This document shows, piece by piece, positions 27,122 to 36,860 of a stretch of 64,000 nucleotides of DNA (position 1 is its first letter; every line of letters starts with the position of its first letter). Both the position numbers and the translations under genes were made by a program. The DNA is from Myxococcales bacterium (GTDB lineage Bacteria > Myxococcota_A > Polyangia > Palsa-1104 > JAEUJZ01): the NCBI GenBank assembly GCA_016794365.1, contig JAEUKB010000075.1, positions 81,602-145,601 on the forward strand, in the 5' to 3' direction. The notes under the pieces were generated by a model. That model did not search any database. It saw only the letters and a program-made list of their open reading frames with translations, and was not told the DNA's origin.

Positions 27122-28630
27122 CTAGGGCTTAAATTCCAGCGACTGAGGCCGTGTCAGCGTTTGCAAAAACACGCGGACCGCCGCTGAGTCATCTTGCGAG
27201 AGCTTGCCGTAGGCTTTGGCCGCCGAAAGACCTTCGCCACCGTGCGCCTGAATCGCTGCGTCGATCGTCGCTGCACGGCCATCGTGAAGATATGGACCCG
27301 ACGACGCAACGCCCCACAGCGGCGGCGTCAGCCACTCGTCTTTCGGAATGCCGCGCTGACTTCGTGGATCGGCCAGTGATTCACCCATGCTGTGACGACG
27401 CAGATCGCTATACAGCCGGATGGTGAGTGGCTCTCCGGGCTTGCGTACACTGACGAGCAGCGGCGACAAATCGACGCGAGGCCGATGCTGCTTATCCGGC
27501 CCGAGTGAAATCACCGGATCTTGGATGCTCATCGTCGGGATGTGACAGGTTGCACAGCCAAGCTGCTCAAACAGCTCGGCACCGCGCGCGGAACGCATCA
27601 GAAACGTCGAGACCTCGGGCACTTCTTCCATCGGCGGGGGCAGGGCGGCCACAAACGTGGTCAGCGCCGTCACCGTTCCTTCGGTGGCTTCGTGTGTGAC
27701 GCCATCAGCGTCGGGATCTTCTGTCGGTCCGTCGCCCAGAAAGTCGCTGCGCTGTGCCGATGCGCTCGGAAGCAGCTCATCCGCTTGAATGCCGTGATGC
27801 TGCTGAAGCGACTCAAGGACCACTTGCCGCAGCGTCGCTGTCGAGCCTTTCCAGCCAAACGGTCGCACGATGAAGTCGGGACTGACGCCGCGCACCGCTG
27901 TTAAGTCTAAACTTCCGTCGCTGCGACGCTTGATGACACCGAACGAGACGCCTTTGCTGTGAAGCGGCTCGCTCTGTCCGGGGGAAAGACGCTGGTCGGC
28001 GCTTCGGACTTTGGCGCGTAGCTCTCGGGTCATTTCCTCGGCCAGTGCCTGCAAAAGACCCGCGCCGCCGAGTGCTTTGGGGTTGCGATGAAGTGCAGAG
28101 TCGGGACGATCACCGTCGCCCAAGAAGAACACCGTATCGATCTTGCCGCCACCGCCGCCGAGCCCACCCAGGTGATGACAGGCTGCGCAGCGGGTGGCGT
28201 CGGGGCCTCCAAACTCACCGCGATGAACGTGACGAAGGTTGGGCGCTGCCAGTGGTCCCGCGAGGCTGCTCTTTTGTGCTGCCAGACCGTTGCCTAGACC
28301 TTGCTCGACGGTGAAGTCGTGTCGGAACAGCTCTTTGCCGACTTCCACCAGCTTGGCGACGGAAATCCGTCGGCGATCAATCAAGGCTTGGTCCAGACGA
28401 AGCTCTTGCCAGTGCGTGCCCGGCGACATCAGCTCGCGAAACATCTGTTCCCGTCGGAGCAGTCGATCACGGATCACCCGCTGCGCTTGCTCAGTTGGCG
28501 TCGGTGCGTCCAGTCCACGCAGCGACTGATCTTCGGCAGGCACAATCGGCTCTGGCTGAATGACTCGACGACAGCCCGTCGGTAGGATAAGCAGCCCAAG
28601 CAGAGACAGTCCAAGGAGTGCGCGTCTCAC
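27122..28630 (-). CDS. Dihaem c-type cytochrome, DUF1111/thiol oxidoreductase-like lipoprotein
   Basis: 502 residues. The N-terminus has a lipobox (LLILPTGC), so it is probably a lipid-anchored periplasmic or outer-membrane protein. Two haem c motifs are present: CAACHHLGG at about residue 150 and CATCHIPT at about 365. DPRSQRGIPKDEWLTPPLWGVASSGPYLHDGRA near the C-terminus is the signature of di-haem oxidoreductases related to MauG/cytochrome c peroxidase. The GTG start overlaps the stop of the paralogous upstream gene by 4 bp (GTGA), indicating translational coupling. The physiological substrate is unknown. Confidence 0.88.
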   Translation of the reverse strand: MRRALLGLSLLGLLILPTGCRRVIQPEPIVPAEDQSLRGLDAPTPTEQAQRVIRDRLLRREQMFRELMSPGTHWQELRLDQALIDRRRISVAKLVEVGKELFRHDFTVEQGLGNGLAAQKSSLAGPLAAPNLRHVHRGEFGGPDATRCAACHHLGGLGGGGGKIDTVFFLGDGDRPDSALHRNPKALGGAGLLQALAEEMTRELRAKVRSADQRLSPGQSEPLHSKGVSFGVIKRRSDGSLDLTAVRGVSPDFIVRPFGWKGSTATLRQVVLESLQQHHGIQADELLPSASAQRSDFLGDGPTEDPDADGVTHEATEGTVTALTTFVAALPPPMEEVPEVSTFLMRSARGAELFEQLGCATCHIPTMSIQDPVISLGPDKQHRPRVDLSPLLVSVRKPGEPLTIRLYSDLRRHSMGESLADPRSQRGIPKDEWLTPPLWGVASSGPYLHDGRAATIDAAIQAHGGEGLSAAKAYGKLSQDDSAAVRVFLQTLTRPQSLEFKP

Positions 28631-30225
28631 TGCGAAACCTCCGGCAGCGACGCGCGCGACAGCGACATCAAAAAGACCTGGAGCGCACGCTGGGTTTCGA
28701 CGGGAAGGGCCAAGTATTTGCGTCGTGACTCTGCTGCTTCACCGCCGTGGAACTTGATCGCATCGGCGACTGTGACGGCTCGTCCGTCGTGAAGATAAGG
28801 CGCGGAGTCTGCCAGTCCCCACAACGGCCTGGTCAAAAAGTACGACGGAGCAATGCTCGGCTTGGCAGTCTTCGGCGGCGGATCGGACAGCTCACTTCCC
28901 ATGTCGTGGCGACGAAGATCCGAAAACAAGAGCACCGGATAGCCTTGAATCTCTGCGTCGCGATTGCGCAGCGGCGGACCGTTGCGGATGTCTTTGCGCA
29001 GATCGAGCGTCACTCGGGTCGCGCTGTTCTGCGCTTCGGACTGCTCGATCCACGTCGGAGAAGACAGAATCCACATCGGCTTGTGACAGCTTGCGCAGCC
29101 AACCGAGTGAAACGCCGCTTGACCCTGTCGATAAGCCGTCAGTAAGTCGGGTGCGCGCGGCGGCTCGATCGTCGGGAGCGGCAGCAGTGCCAGATACACC
29201 GAGATCGCCGTCAGCATCGACTCACTGAGCTCACCACGGACACCATCGCGATCGAGATCGAGCGGATCTCCGTCGGAAAACGCGCCCATGATGTCGCGTG
29301 TCGCTTGCGATGCAAACATCGGCTGGGGTCCAAAGAACCGACGGTGCCAACCAAGGACGCTGGACTCCATACCGTGATGAACTTGAAATGCTTCCTCGGC
29401 AAAGCGACGGAGCGAGCTGTGGGTTCCCTTCCAACCAAACGGCTTTACGATCAGGTCTGGATCGATGCTGTGCAGGTCTTTGGTGTCGATGGTTCCGTCG
29501 GGCATGCGCGTCACGCTGCCGAAGTCCACATCCTGCACGATGAGCGGAATTTTGGTTGGTTCCGACGGTGGCGGTCCGCTGATGTTGTTCTGAAGGACCG
29601 CTGTGACCTCGCTGGCCAGGATCTGAAGCAGTCCCGCACCTTGCAGCGGCGGCGGATTTCGTTCGAGCGCGCTCCGAACGGAAACACCATCGCCAGCCAC
29701 GAGCGCATTTTCGTTGTACTCTCCCGCTCCGTCGTCGCCTCCTCGGTGATGACAAGAGCGACAGCTGAACGAATCGGGACCGCCTTTGGCTCCGCGATGG
29801 ACGCGATGCATCTTCGGTCCTTGCGGCGTCCATTCGTGTCCGTATCCGTAGACGACCGCTAGCTCTGTCTCGAACAGCTCTTCACCGGCTTGGAACAGCG
29901 CTTCGATCGGCTCTAGCTCTTGCTTGGCGGATGCTTTGCGTCGGGTCGGATGCAAGTCGTTGGAAAGCTCTGACGGCTCGACGGCGGCGATGAAGCGACC
30001 GATCCGACGGACATCCTGACTTTCCAGCGTGTCGTGAATGTATTGATCCAAGTCGGTCTGCACCGACATCGGCATGGCCATGGTTGGATGCTGCTGGCCA
30101 CTCGACGGATCAGCGCTACTTTGCGCACGCTGCGACGCAGAATGACAAGACATCACCGCACACAGAGCGGTCGAAAGAGCCAAGCTTTGGCCCAGCCAGG
30201 TGGTACGGAGACGCACGGAACACAC
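28627..30225 (-). CDS. Dihaem c-type cytochrome, paralogue of downstream gene
   Basis: 532 residues with a probable lipoprotein signal (LSTALCAVMSC). Haem motifs are CRSCHHRGG at about residue 158 and CASCHKPM at about 380, and the same LTRPLWGLADSAPYLHDGRAV signature appears near the end. It is a clear paralogue of the coupled gene at 27122, with a longer N-terminal region. The start is GTG with AGGGAG close by; a second GTG three codons later has better spacing. The two proteins could form a heterodimer or a two-step oxidation pair. Confidence 0.87.
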   Translation of the reverse strand: MCSVRLRTTWLGQSLALSTALCAVMSCHSASQRAQSSADPSSGQQHPTMAMPMSVQTDLDQYIHDTLESQDVRRIGRFIAAVEPSELSNDLHPTRRKASAKQELEPIEALFQAGEELFETELAVVYGYGHEWTPQGPKMHRVHRGAKGGPDSFSCRSCHHRGGDDGAGEYNENALVAGDGVSVRSALERNPPPLQGAGLLQILASEVTAVLQNNISGPPPSEPTKIPLIVQDVDFGSVTRMPDGTIDTKDLHSIDPDLIVKPFGWKGTHSSLRRFAEEAFQVHHGMESSVLGWHRRFFGPQPMFASQATRDIMGAFSDGDPLDLDRDGVRGELSESMLTAISVYLALLPLPTIEPPRAPDLLTAYRQGQAAFHSVGCASCHKPMWILSSPTWIEQSEAQNSATRVTLDLRKDIRNGPPLRNRDAEIQGYPVLLFSDLRRHDMGSELSDPPPKTAKPSIAPSYFLTRPLWGLADSAPYLHDGRAVTVADAIKFHGGEAAESRRKYLALPVETQRALQVFLMSLSRASLPEVSQ

Positions 30226-30317
30226 TCCCTGCGCGATCTTAGCGCTTTGGCAAATGCGCGAACAAGCGCGATTTGTGTCGCATACAAAGGGCCTTGATGG
30301 CTTGGTCTTTGATGCCG

Positions 30318-30710
30318 TTACTCGACGCTACGCAGCGGTGGAAGCTCTTGCCAAGGACGCGGCATCGGATTGGGAACTTGTCCCAGCCATGACAGCCCTC
30401 GCACACCCGGACGGACACTGCGCGCCATGTCAGGAATCAAGTCCTGCACCCGTCGGAGCTTCTTGACCGGACTGTCGATGCGCGCGATGAACTCATCCAG
30501 CGTCTGGACGGAAAAGTGCCAGCGATCTTCAGGTGGCGCAGGAACATCACCGCGTGCCAGGGTTCGCAGCACCACCGTTCGGCCATCATGAGGAAGCTGA
30601 ACCAGGTTGCGTCGAAACTGTGGAGAGTAGCGAAACCACTGCTCGACATTGGAAAGGTTAGCCTTAATTTCTGTCGGAGATGTCCAAACAATGTGGTGAT
30701 TGTGGTCCAT
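30318..30710 (-). pseudogene. 3' part of a gene split by the integrative element
   Basis: From position 30658 downwards this encodes LSNVEQWFRYSPQFRRNLVQLPHDGRTVVLRT and continues 105 more residues to the stop at 30318. The LSNVEQWF stretch is the 27-bp direct repeat and is the same eight residues in the same codon phase as in the gene fragment at 36923-37708, so this is the displaced C-terminal part of that gene. The 17-18 residues before it (MDHNHHIVWTSPTEIKAN) come from element DNA. Whether the fragment is translated is unknown. Confidence 0.85.
30632..30658. repeat. Left att site, 27-bp direct repeat
   Basis: Identical over 27 bp to 36982-37008. The sequence begins GAAACCACTG and ends GGAAAGGT. 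It includes an imperfect inverted repeat, CCACTG-CTCGA-CATTGG, with a 5-bp centre, as expected for a tyrosine-recombinase core. The bases on either side of the match differ between copies. On the minus strand it encodes LSNVEQWF. Confidence 0.88.
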
Positions 30711-30720
30711 CTGTGGTCCA
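30701..30720 (+). repeat. Paired GTGGTCCA repeats, left end of element
   Basis: Two direct copies of TGTGGTCCA begin at 30701 and 30712, 11 bp apart, 43 bp inside the left att core. The same octamer pair with the same 11-bp spacing and orientation occurs at 36861-36879 near the right end. These are good candidates for arm-type recombinase or excisionase binding sites. Confidence 0.6.
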
Positions 30721-30806
30721 AGCAGCTTGGGTTGCTTGTGCGGTCCGGTTGTGCGCGCACAGGACGCTTCCTTGATGAACCTACAGATTCCGTTACCGTG
30801 TAGGAA

Positions 30807-32999
30807 ATGGACCCCAAGCAGCAGTTATCCGAGCGAATCAAGAGCCGCTTTGCAGAGCTTCCCTCGACGCAGGATATGTCGAACTGGTACGACATATTCT
30901 CTCTGTTTGGGACTGTGCTGAGCATCTCTGTGAGCGAGCTGTTTCGTTCGCGCATGGATGCTCGAATCCTGCAAGCTGCCGCGCAAGACAGTCCGTTTCA
31001 GACGGAACACAGCGAGCGATCGGCTGATCCTACGTCCGACTTCATCGCGCACAAAGACTACTTTGAGTATCGACTTCCTGCGGATCAGGATGCGTTCTGG
31101 TTCGATTACGCATCCGATGTGGGGGATGGCTTTCATTCGACGTATTACGTCGCTGCGCTGCTGGCTCAGAAGTCTCTGCATGTGCGTGATACAGCGTCCG
31201 ATTCCGCAGCGGATGTGCGCACTGTGCTTCCGCGCGGACGATTCCTGATCTTGGGTGGTGATGAGGTCTATCCGTCCGCATCGCGTGAAGCGTATGAGCT
31301 GCGCTTTGTGCGACCGTATGAAGCTGCGTCTTTTGTGGATCAGCCACCGAACAAACAGCGCGCTCCGCATCTGTATGCGGTGCCTGGGAATCACGACTGG
31401 TACGACGGACTGGCAACCTTTCTGGAAGTCTTTGCGCAGTCGCGATCGATCGGTCACTGGTGTACGCAGCAGCGCGCCAGTTACTTTGCAATCAAGCTTC
31501 CCTTTCAGCACTGGATCTTTGCGATCGATATCGGACTCGGCGGCGAGCTAGACGAGCGACAAGTTCGCTACTTTCAGAGCCTGGTGGCTCGTACAGAGCT
31601 TGTGCCAAACGGAAGTCGCATCATCCTGTGTATCGCGGAGCCGGACTGGGTCAAAGCGCGTCCGAACGTCAAGAACCTACGCGACGGACTGTTCTACTTT
31701 GAGCGCAAGCTGGCCGAGCAGCTTACACAGGAGGACGGAACACGACGTGATGTGCGCGTGGTTCTGCGTCTGGCCGGAGATCTTCATCACTATCGACGCC
31801 ATGAGTCTGTCGAGCTGCCGCATCCGTCCGATGAAGACCTGAAACAGAATCCGAATCATGCAACATCCGGTGATTCCTATGTGGTTCAGAACATCACGTC
31901 AGGTGGTGGCGGCGCCTTCCTTCATCCAACCCACGAGATTGATGCAGAGCGCAGCGAACAGAGAGGAACCGGCGACGTCAGACAGTATCCCGCAGGGTTT
32001 GCCAAACCGATTCACTTTGTCTGTCAGAAAGGCGGTGTGTTTCCGAGCTTTGAGGAATCGGAGAAGCTGACGCGCAACAATCGTCAGTTCGCGATTCGCA
32101 ATCCCAAGATGTGGCTGTCGTTGGGAATTGTCTATGTCGTGATCTTCAACGTGATTCTGTTTCTTCACTCGATTCCGCGCGATCTGTGGATCGTGATTCT
32201 GCTCGGTATCCTCTGGCTTTTGCTACGAAAAGGAACGATGCAGTTTGCGCTGAGCGAAGCGAGCGGAGAAGTAGGTGAAGCAAAGCGTGGTCGCTCGCGT
32301 GGCGTCTATCACAGTGAATCGCGACAGGACAAAGCGAAGGCGTTTGGTCGTCGTCACGGTTGGGCGCAGTTTCTGCTTCTGCTCGCGCTGTCGCTGGGAT
32401 CGATTCAGCTCTATGACGTACTGCGCGGTCTGATCGCGGATAGGATTCACGAGCTGACTCCCTGGTCGCCGCTTCCGTTTGGAATTCGACAGCTCTGTGA
32501 TCTGGTGACACAGACGCTGCATGCAGAGTGGGAATCGGTGCTGCGCTTCGGCATTGCGCTCCTGACGGCTGCGCTTGGATCGTTTTTGACGATGCTGGTG
32601 TTCGGTCTGTATCTGCTGCTCGCGCTCAATCACAGCTCACTGCGACTACATGCCAACGGTGCATTTGCATCGCTGCGCATTCGTGACTACAAGAACTTTC
32701 TGCGCATTCGACTGGATGCAAACGGACTGTCTGTGTATCCGATTGGGATTCGCAAGGTTCCGACGCTGTGGACGCTGAAGATTCCGAACGTAACGCTGAA
32801 GGAAGGGACCGAGGCAGAGAGTCACTCTCTGTTTCATCCGATCTCGCCGGATTCTCGGCTAACGCGGCTCCTTTCCGCAAAGAAGCAGAGACATACTGCG
32901 CAGACTCCGCATGACTGGCTGACGGAAGTGGTTCCTGATTCCTCTCCGTTTTTGATTGAGCCATGCGTCAGGACTCCCAAGCCGCAGAAGCCGCGCTAA
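30807..32999 (+). CDS. Membrane calcineurin-like metallophosphoesterase (element cargo)
   Basis: 730 residues. The N-terminal 340 carry the metal-binding motifs: FDYASDVGDG (residues 99-108), GGDEVYP (150-156), GNHDWYDG (194-201) and GDLHHYRRHE (about 325). This is a large-family version of the calcineurin-like fold seen in many bacteria as uncharacterised metallophosphoesterases. Hydrophobic segments at about 434-473, 518-540 and 577-612 form four or five membrane helices, so the catalytic domain is probably cytoplasmic and membrane-tethered. The C-terminal 110 residues are soluble. It reads inward from the left end of the element. Substrate could be a phosphodiester or nucleotide signal; nothing in the sequence decides. 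Confidence 0.85.
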   Translation: MDPKQQLSERIKSRFAELPSTQDMSNWYDIFSLFGTVLSISVSELFRSRMDARILQAAAQDSPFQTEHSERSADPTSDFIAHKDYFEYRLPADQDAFWFDYASDVGDGFHSTYYVAALLAQKSLHVRDTASDSAADVRTVLPRGRFLILGGDEVYPSASREAYELRFVRPYEAASFVDQPPNKQRAPHLYAVPGNHDWYDGLATFLEVFAQSRSIGHWCTQQRASYFAIKLPFQHWIFAIDIGLGGELDERQVRYFQSLVARTELVPNGSRIILCIAEPDWVKARPNVKNLRDGLFYFERKLAEQLTQEDGTRRDVRVVLRLAGDLHHYRRHESVELPHPSDEDLKQNPNHATSGDSYVVQNITSGGGGAFLHPTHEIDAERSEQRGTGDVRQYPAGFAKPIHFVCQKGGVFPSFEESEKLTRNNRQFAIRNPKMWLSLGIVYVVIFNVILFLHSIPRDLWIVILLGILWLLLRKGTMQFALSEASGEVGEAKRGRSRGVYHSESRQDKAKAFGRRHGWAQFLLLLALSLGSIQLYDVLRGLIADRIHELTPWSPLPFGIRQLCDLVTQTLHAEWESVLRFGIALLTAALGSFLTMLVFGLYLLLALNHSSLRLHANGAFASLRIRDYKNFLRIRLDANGLSVYPIGIRKVPTLWTLKIPNVTLKEGTEAESHSLFHPISPDSRLTRLLSAKKQRHTAQTPHDWLTEVVPDSSPFLIEPCVRTPKPQKPR

Positions 33000-33041
33000 C
33001 GAGAGTCTGTGTACGCGAAAAGGAGTCCGCTTCCGCGCTGG

Positions 33042-35195
33042 TTACTTCGGTACGGACGGACATGCAGACAACACTTTGTGCGCCAGGTTGTTTCCTGATC
33101 TGCACTCTGCCAGTGGATGTCCGCCTTTGCCATCGTCGTTGGTTTTCATCCACAGATCGTACGGTGGTGGCGACGGATTTTGCCATTCACAAGACACTCC
33201 CTGACACTCTCCTGGAAGCAGCGTACGATCGGTCTTTGCGCTGCACAGTGGCTTGGCTCCGACTTGCTGCGGATCACCCAGATAGAACGTAGACGGAAGG
33301 CCTGAAGGAAGCGGAGCCGCACCGCGATTGCAGACAAAACCAGACAGCCGGAACAGCTTTACGCAGTCTCCCACATCGGGCGGAAACTCAATGCCGCCAG
33401 TCGAGTCTGGACGCGGATCCATCGCTGCTTTCAGCGACGGGAGATTCTGCCGATAGGTGTTGTGTACCTTCCAGCTCTCTGCTTCTTTGATCGGAACCGT
33501 ACGATCATCCAAGATGTTGGTGATGTGATAGCTGTGCTGATTCCACAGCGGACGTGCTGCCGACCAGCGATCTTGGGGATCTTCCAGCACGCGGACTCCG
33601 TAGGTTGCGCCTTCGTGTGCAATGCCCAGCTCTGTGGACCAGCGACCTGTCTTGCATGCGTTGTTCTGGGCTGCGTCCGACGAAACCACGATCTCTGCGT
33701 GACCATCACCATCGACATCCGCAATCACGGGCTCATCCAGTGCGGTGCCAGAGGTAATCGGTGCGGCAAAGAGCTTTTTGCCATCGCGACCACTATACAC
33801 ACGCAGCCAGCACTCATCACGATAGACCACTTCCGCTTGTCCATCGCCGTTAAAGTCAAACACCGAAGATCCGGTGCTTCCCGACGACAAATCTTGGGTA
33901 TCAGACTGCCACAAGACGCCATCATCGCTGCCTTGACACTTGGCCGGAAGCGGAGACTTCAGACAGTCAGGACTGTAGACATAGTAATATGAAGCACCCG
34001 CCGTACCTATTTCTGGTTTGCCGTCTCCGTCGAAGTCTGCGATGGTTGGTGGGCCTCCCCAGCCGTTTTGTGCAGCCTGTGGCGGCATGATGAAGCGGTT
34101 TCCTTGGTAGTCGATGATCGAAACTTTTTGATCATCCATCTTGGAACTGACCAGCGCGATGTCAGGTTTTCCGTCGCTGTTCCAGTCTGCAATCGCTGCG
34201 AAGCCACCGCCCATCGTCTTCATCACAGAAGGGGTCTTGTCGGCTCCGGTCAGTCCGTCAAAGACATTGCGTCCAGTGATCACCTCTGGCTTGCCATCTC
34301 CGTCGAGATCGGCCACCGCAGGTATGGTTCCCCAGGCCCCTTCTTCAATCAGGTTTTTGTTCCACAGTGGCTGTAGCTGCGGCTTGGGATTGATGTAGTA
34401 ACGGAATGCTGCTGCACCGACGATGATTTCAGGAAATCCTTGTCCGTCCAGGTTGGCAAACGCGATGGCATAGTCACGTACACAGAGCAGTCCGGCACCA
34501 ATCTCTGATCGCGTAGCCAGGACCGTTCCGGTGTGATCAAACACGGTCAGACCGCTGGCCACTGCGACGATCTCTGCTTTGCCATCTCCGTCGAGATCGG
34601 CCACTCCCAAGTTGCTACAGCCCGGCCCCGGAGTCACTTTGTCAAACACCACAGAGCAGTCTGTTCCGCGCAGTGCAATCAGATGCGTACTTCCCACATA
34701 GCCCGCTGTAAAGACGATCTCGCTTTGGCCGTCTCCGTCGAGATCCATCACAACCGGAGTCGCCAGCACATCTTTGTAGGAAGGCGGCATCATGCCTTTG
34801 GGAGGCCACTGACACTTGACCACGGGATTGCGAAACTCATCGACGGTGAAGCCTGCTCCAGCGCACATCATGTCGCTGCGATCGCGCGGCTTCATTCCCC
34901 ACGGAATGCAGGCGCAGCGCTCACTCTGCAACTCGGGAGGACAAGCACACGCGGTGTCGTCTTGGCAGTCGTTGTCGCTGCGGCAGTCTCCTCTGTCGGG
35001 ATAGCAGCGGCGCTCGATGCAGCGACGGCCCAGCTTGCAGTCGCGGTCCGTTTCGCAAGCGCGACCGGGACCAGGTCCATCGTCGCCGTCTTCGACGAAG
35101 CGATCGGCAGAGCAGCCCCACAGACCGCTGCCACATAACACACTGAGCACCGTCGCACAGATCGACCATTTCCAGGCGCTTCGTCGAGACAACAT
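33042..35195 (-). CDS. FG-GAP/VCBS repeat lipoprotein (element cargo)
   Basis: 717 residues from the ATG at 35195; a TTG at 35222 in frame is less likely because the ATG gives a compact lipoprotein signal with lipobox LWGC. A Cys-rich segment follows at about residues 40-100 (CETDRDCKLGRRCIERRCYP and CRSDNDCQDD), like those of myxobacterial surface proteins. Then come at least seven FG-GAP blades with DxDGDG Ca loops (VMDLDGDGQSEIVF, VADLDGDGKAEIVA, VADLDGDGKPEVIT and others). The last 110 residues are a separate Cys-containing beta domain. It is convergent with the metallophosphoesterase gene, 42 bp apart. Likely a surface-exposed adhesin-type protein. Confidence 0.85.
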   Translation of the reverse strand: MLSRRSAWKWSICATVLSVLCGSGLWGCSADRFVEDGDDGPGPGRACETDRDCKLGRRCIERRCYPDRGDCRSDNDCQDDTACACPPELQSERCACIPWGMKPRDRSDMMCAGAGFTVDEFRNPVVKCQWPPKGMMPPSYKDVLATPVVMDLDGDGQSEIVFTAGYVGSTHLIALRGTDCSVVFDKVTPGPGCSNLGVADLDGDGKAEIVAVASGLTVFDHTGTVLATRSEIGAGLLCVRDYAIAFANLDGQGFPEIIVGAAAFRYYINPKPQLQPLWNKNLIEEGAWGTIPAVADLDGDGKPEVITGRNVFDGLTGADKTPSVMKTMGGGFAAIADWNSDGKPDIALVSSKMDDQKVSIIDYQGNRFIMPPQAAQNGWGGPPTIADFDGDGKPEIGTAGASYYYVYSPDCLKSPLPAKCQGSDDGVLWQSDTQDLSSGSTGSSVFDFNGDGQAEVVYRDECWLRVYSGRDGKKLFAAPITSGTALDEPVIADVDGDGHAEIVVSSDAAQNNACKTGRWSTELGIAHEGATYGVRVLEDPQDRWSAARPLWNQHSYHITNILDDRTVPIKEAESWKVHNTYRQNLPSLKAAMDPRPDSTGGIEFPPDVGDCVKLFRLSGFVCNRGAAPLPSGLPSTFYLGDPQQVGAKPLCSAKTDRTLLPGECQGVSCEWQNPSPPPYDLWMKTNDDGKGGHPLAECRSGNNLAHKVLSACPSVPK

Positions 35196-35321
35196 AGCAA
35201 GCTGCGTACAACGAGCGCCCAAATAGGGTCAATGGTCTGTTCTGTGTCTGTTCATGGTCTGTTTTGCGATGATTTTTATGTATCGACAAATACTGAATAT
35301 GCTTGGACAATATAGCCAAGC

Positions 35322-35741
35322 ATGCCGCCGAAGAGAGACATCACCGACGATACCAGAGTGATTGATCTCACCGTGGCAGAGCTGCTGGCGCTTTTGACCG
35401 AGCGGCTGGGTCTTGGCGCTCCGTCGCGTGTCGTCGAGCCGAGTGATGGACTGCTGGATACGTGGCAGACGGCCAAGCTGCTCGGGATTTTTCCGCGTCG
35501 TCCACTTCCCGACGAGCCAGCACGCGGAACCGTCGAACATCAGCACTGGCGTCGGGCCGAGCAGCAGCTTCGCAACGAAGTGGCTCGACGGCTTCAGACG
35601 TGGCTGGATCGGCATCCCGAGCTGGCCGAGCTGGCAGTCCGTCGCAGCGGTGAGCGTCGTCGCTATTTCCGTCGCGGCGATGTCGAGGCGTTCTTGGCGA
35701 AGGCCAGTCGCTCGCCCGCCCGTCGTCGTCTGCGTCAGTAG
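35322..35741 (+). CDS. Excisionase-like small HTH protein
   Basis: 139 residues. LDTWQTAKLLGIFPRR (about residues 46-60) and RRYFRRGDVEAFLAKA (about 113-128) are the two ends of a MerR/Xis-like winged HTH, with an unusual 50-residue charged insertion between them. The N-terminus IDLTVAELLALLTERL is typical of proteins encoded next to integrases in myxobacterial islands. Its 3' end overlaps the convergent integrase gene by 7 bp. It probably directs excision of the element or represses its recombinase. Confidence 0.7.
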   Translation: MPPKRDITDDTRVIDLTVAELLALLTERLGLGAPSRVVEPSDGLLDTWQTAKLLGIFPRRPLPDEPARGTVEHQHWRRAEQQLRNEVARRLQTWLDRHPELAELAVRRSGERRRYFRRGDVEAFLAKASRSPARRRLRQ

Positions 35742-36844
35742 CGCAGCCGGTCCATCTCTTCGCCCAGGAAGTCCGGGGCCAGATGCGCATAGACGAGCGT
35801 CATCTTGATGTCGGCATGTCCGAGGATCTTTTGCAGCGTCAGGATGTTGCCTCCCGACATCACAAAGTGCGACGCGAAGGTGTGACGCAGCGCATGCCAT
35901 GGACGCTGAAGCGGTCGCGTCAGGATTGCCGTCAGAAGCGCAGGCAGTTCCAGCATGTCGAGCTTCCGTCCCATCCGCAGCGTGCCTTTCGCCGAGATCG
36001 GAAACACCAGACCGTCCGCGTTCTTCGGACAGCGCTGCCGCCACTCCGACAGGAGCGGAACAATCGTCGTCGGTAACTTGAGGTGCCGAACCGCGCCCGA
36101 CTTGGGCAGCAGCCGATACGAGCGCGCAATGTCCAGTCGCCGCGTCGTCAGATCCAGATCGTGCCAGCGCAGACCAAGCAACTCGCCTTTGCGCACGCCC
36201 GTGTGCAGCGTAAACACAATCGCCACGTAGCGCAGCCACGCCGCATGCGAGTCTGTCTGTCGCGCCGCCGCTTCAGCCTCAGTCACCAGTCGCTGCACTT
36301 CGTGCTGATCCAAAAACTCCAGCAGGCTCTCGCGACGAGGCCGCTCGACCTGGGCACACGGATTCGCACAGGCGATGATTCCTTCGCGCGCACCCCAGGC
36401 AAATGCCGTCGAGAGAGGCCGCAGCGTAGACATCACCGTGTTCGGCTTGTACGTCGCCATCAGCTCGTCACGCAGTCGCACGATGTCTCTGCGCGTTACG
36501 GAGCTTGCCGGACGATCGCCAAGCAGCGGCAGGATCCGTCGCAGCGCAGACTTCTGTTCGCTGCGATACAGCGTCAGGTTTTTGATGCGCGGACGACTGT
36601 ACTGCGTGACATAGCGCTCGCACAGCTGTGCAACGGTCAGCTCGGGCGTGGGCGCAGGCTCTGGATCGGGCATTCCGACCAGGCCGCGTGCCACGCGCGC
36701 TTCAATTTCGACCAGGAGCGTCCTGGCCAGCGCTTTGGTGGGCTGATGACTGGCGCGCTGCTTCCGTCGCCCATCGAGATCCACAAAGCGCACATACCAG
36801 CCGATGAACTTGCCCGCTCTGCTCTTTTTGACGATGTCGCCCAT
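35735..36844 (-). CDS. Tyrosine recombinase/integrase of the element
   Basis: 369 residues from the ATG at 36844 (MGDIVKKSRAGKFIGWYVRF, the usual integrase opening); a GTG at 36880 would add 12 residues and overlap the GTGGTCCA repeats. The protein has an arm-binding N-terminal domain, a core-binding domain (about 70-165) and the catalytic domain with R218 (TGVRKGELLGLRW), K248, H317 and R320 (HALRHTFASHF), H343 (LGHADIKMT) and nucleophile Y352 (LVYAH). All catalytic residues are present, so it should be active. It is located immediately inside the right att site, pointing inward. Confidence 0.93.
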   Translation of the reverse strand: MGDIVKKSRAGKFIGWYVRFVDLDGRRKQRASHQPTKALARTLLVEIEARVARGLVGMPDPEPAPTPELTVAQLCERYVTQYSRPRIKNLTLYRSEQKSALRRILPLLGDRPASSVTRRDIVRLRDELMATYKPNTVMSTLRPLSTAFAWGAREGIIACANPCAQVERPRRESLLEFLDQHEVQRLVTEAEAAARQTDSHAAWLRYVAIVFTLHTGVRKGELLGLRWHDLDLTTRRLDIARSYRLLPKSGAVRHLKLPTTIVPLLSEWRQRCPKNADGLVFPISAKGTLRMGRKLDMLELPALLTAILTRPLQRPWHALRHTFASHFVMSGGNILTLQKILGHADIKMTLVYAHLAPDFLGEEMDRLRY

Positions 36845-36860
36845 CTTGATCACTCTGTGC

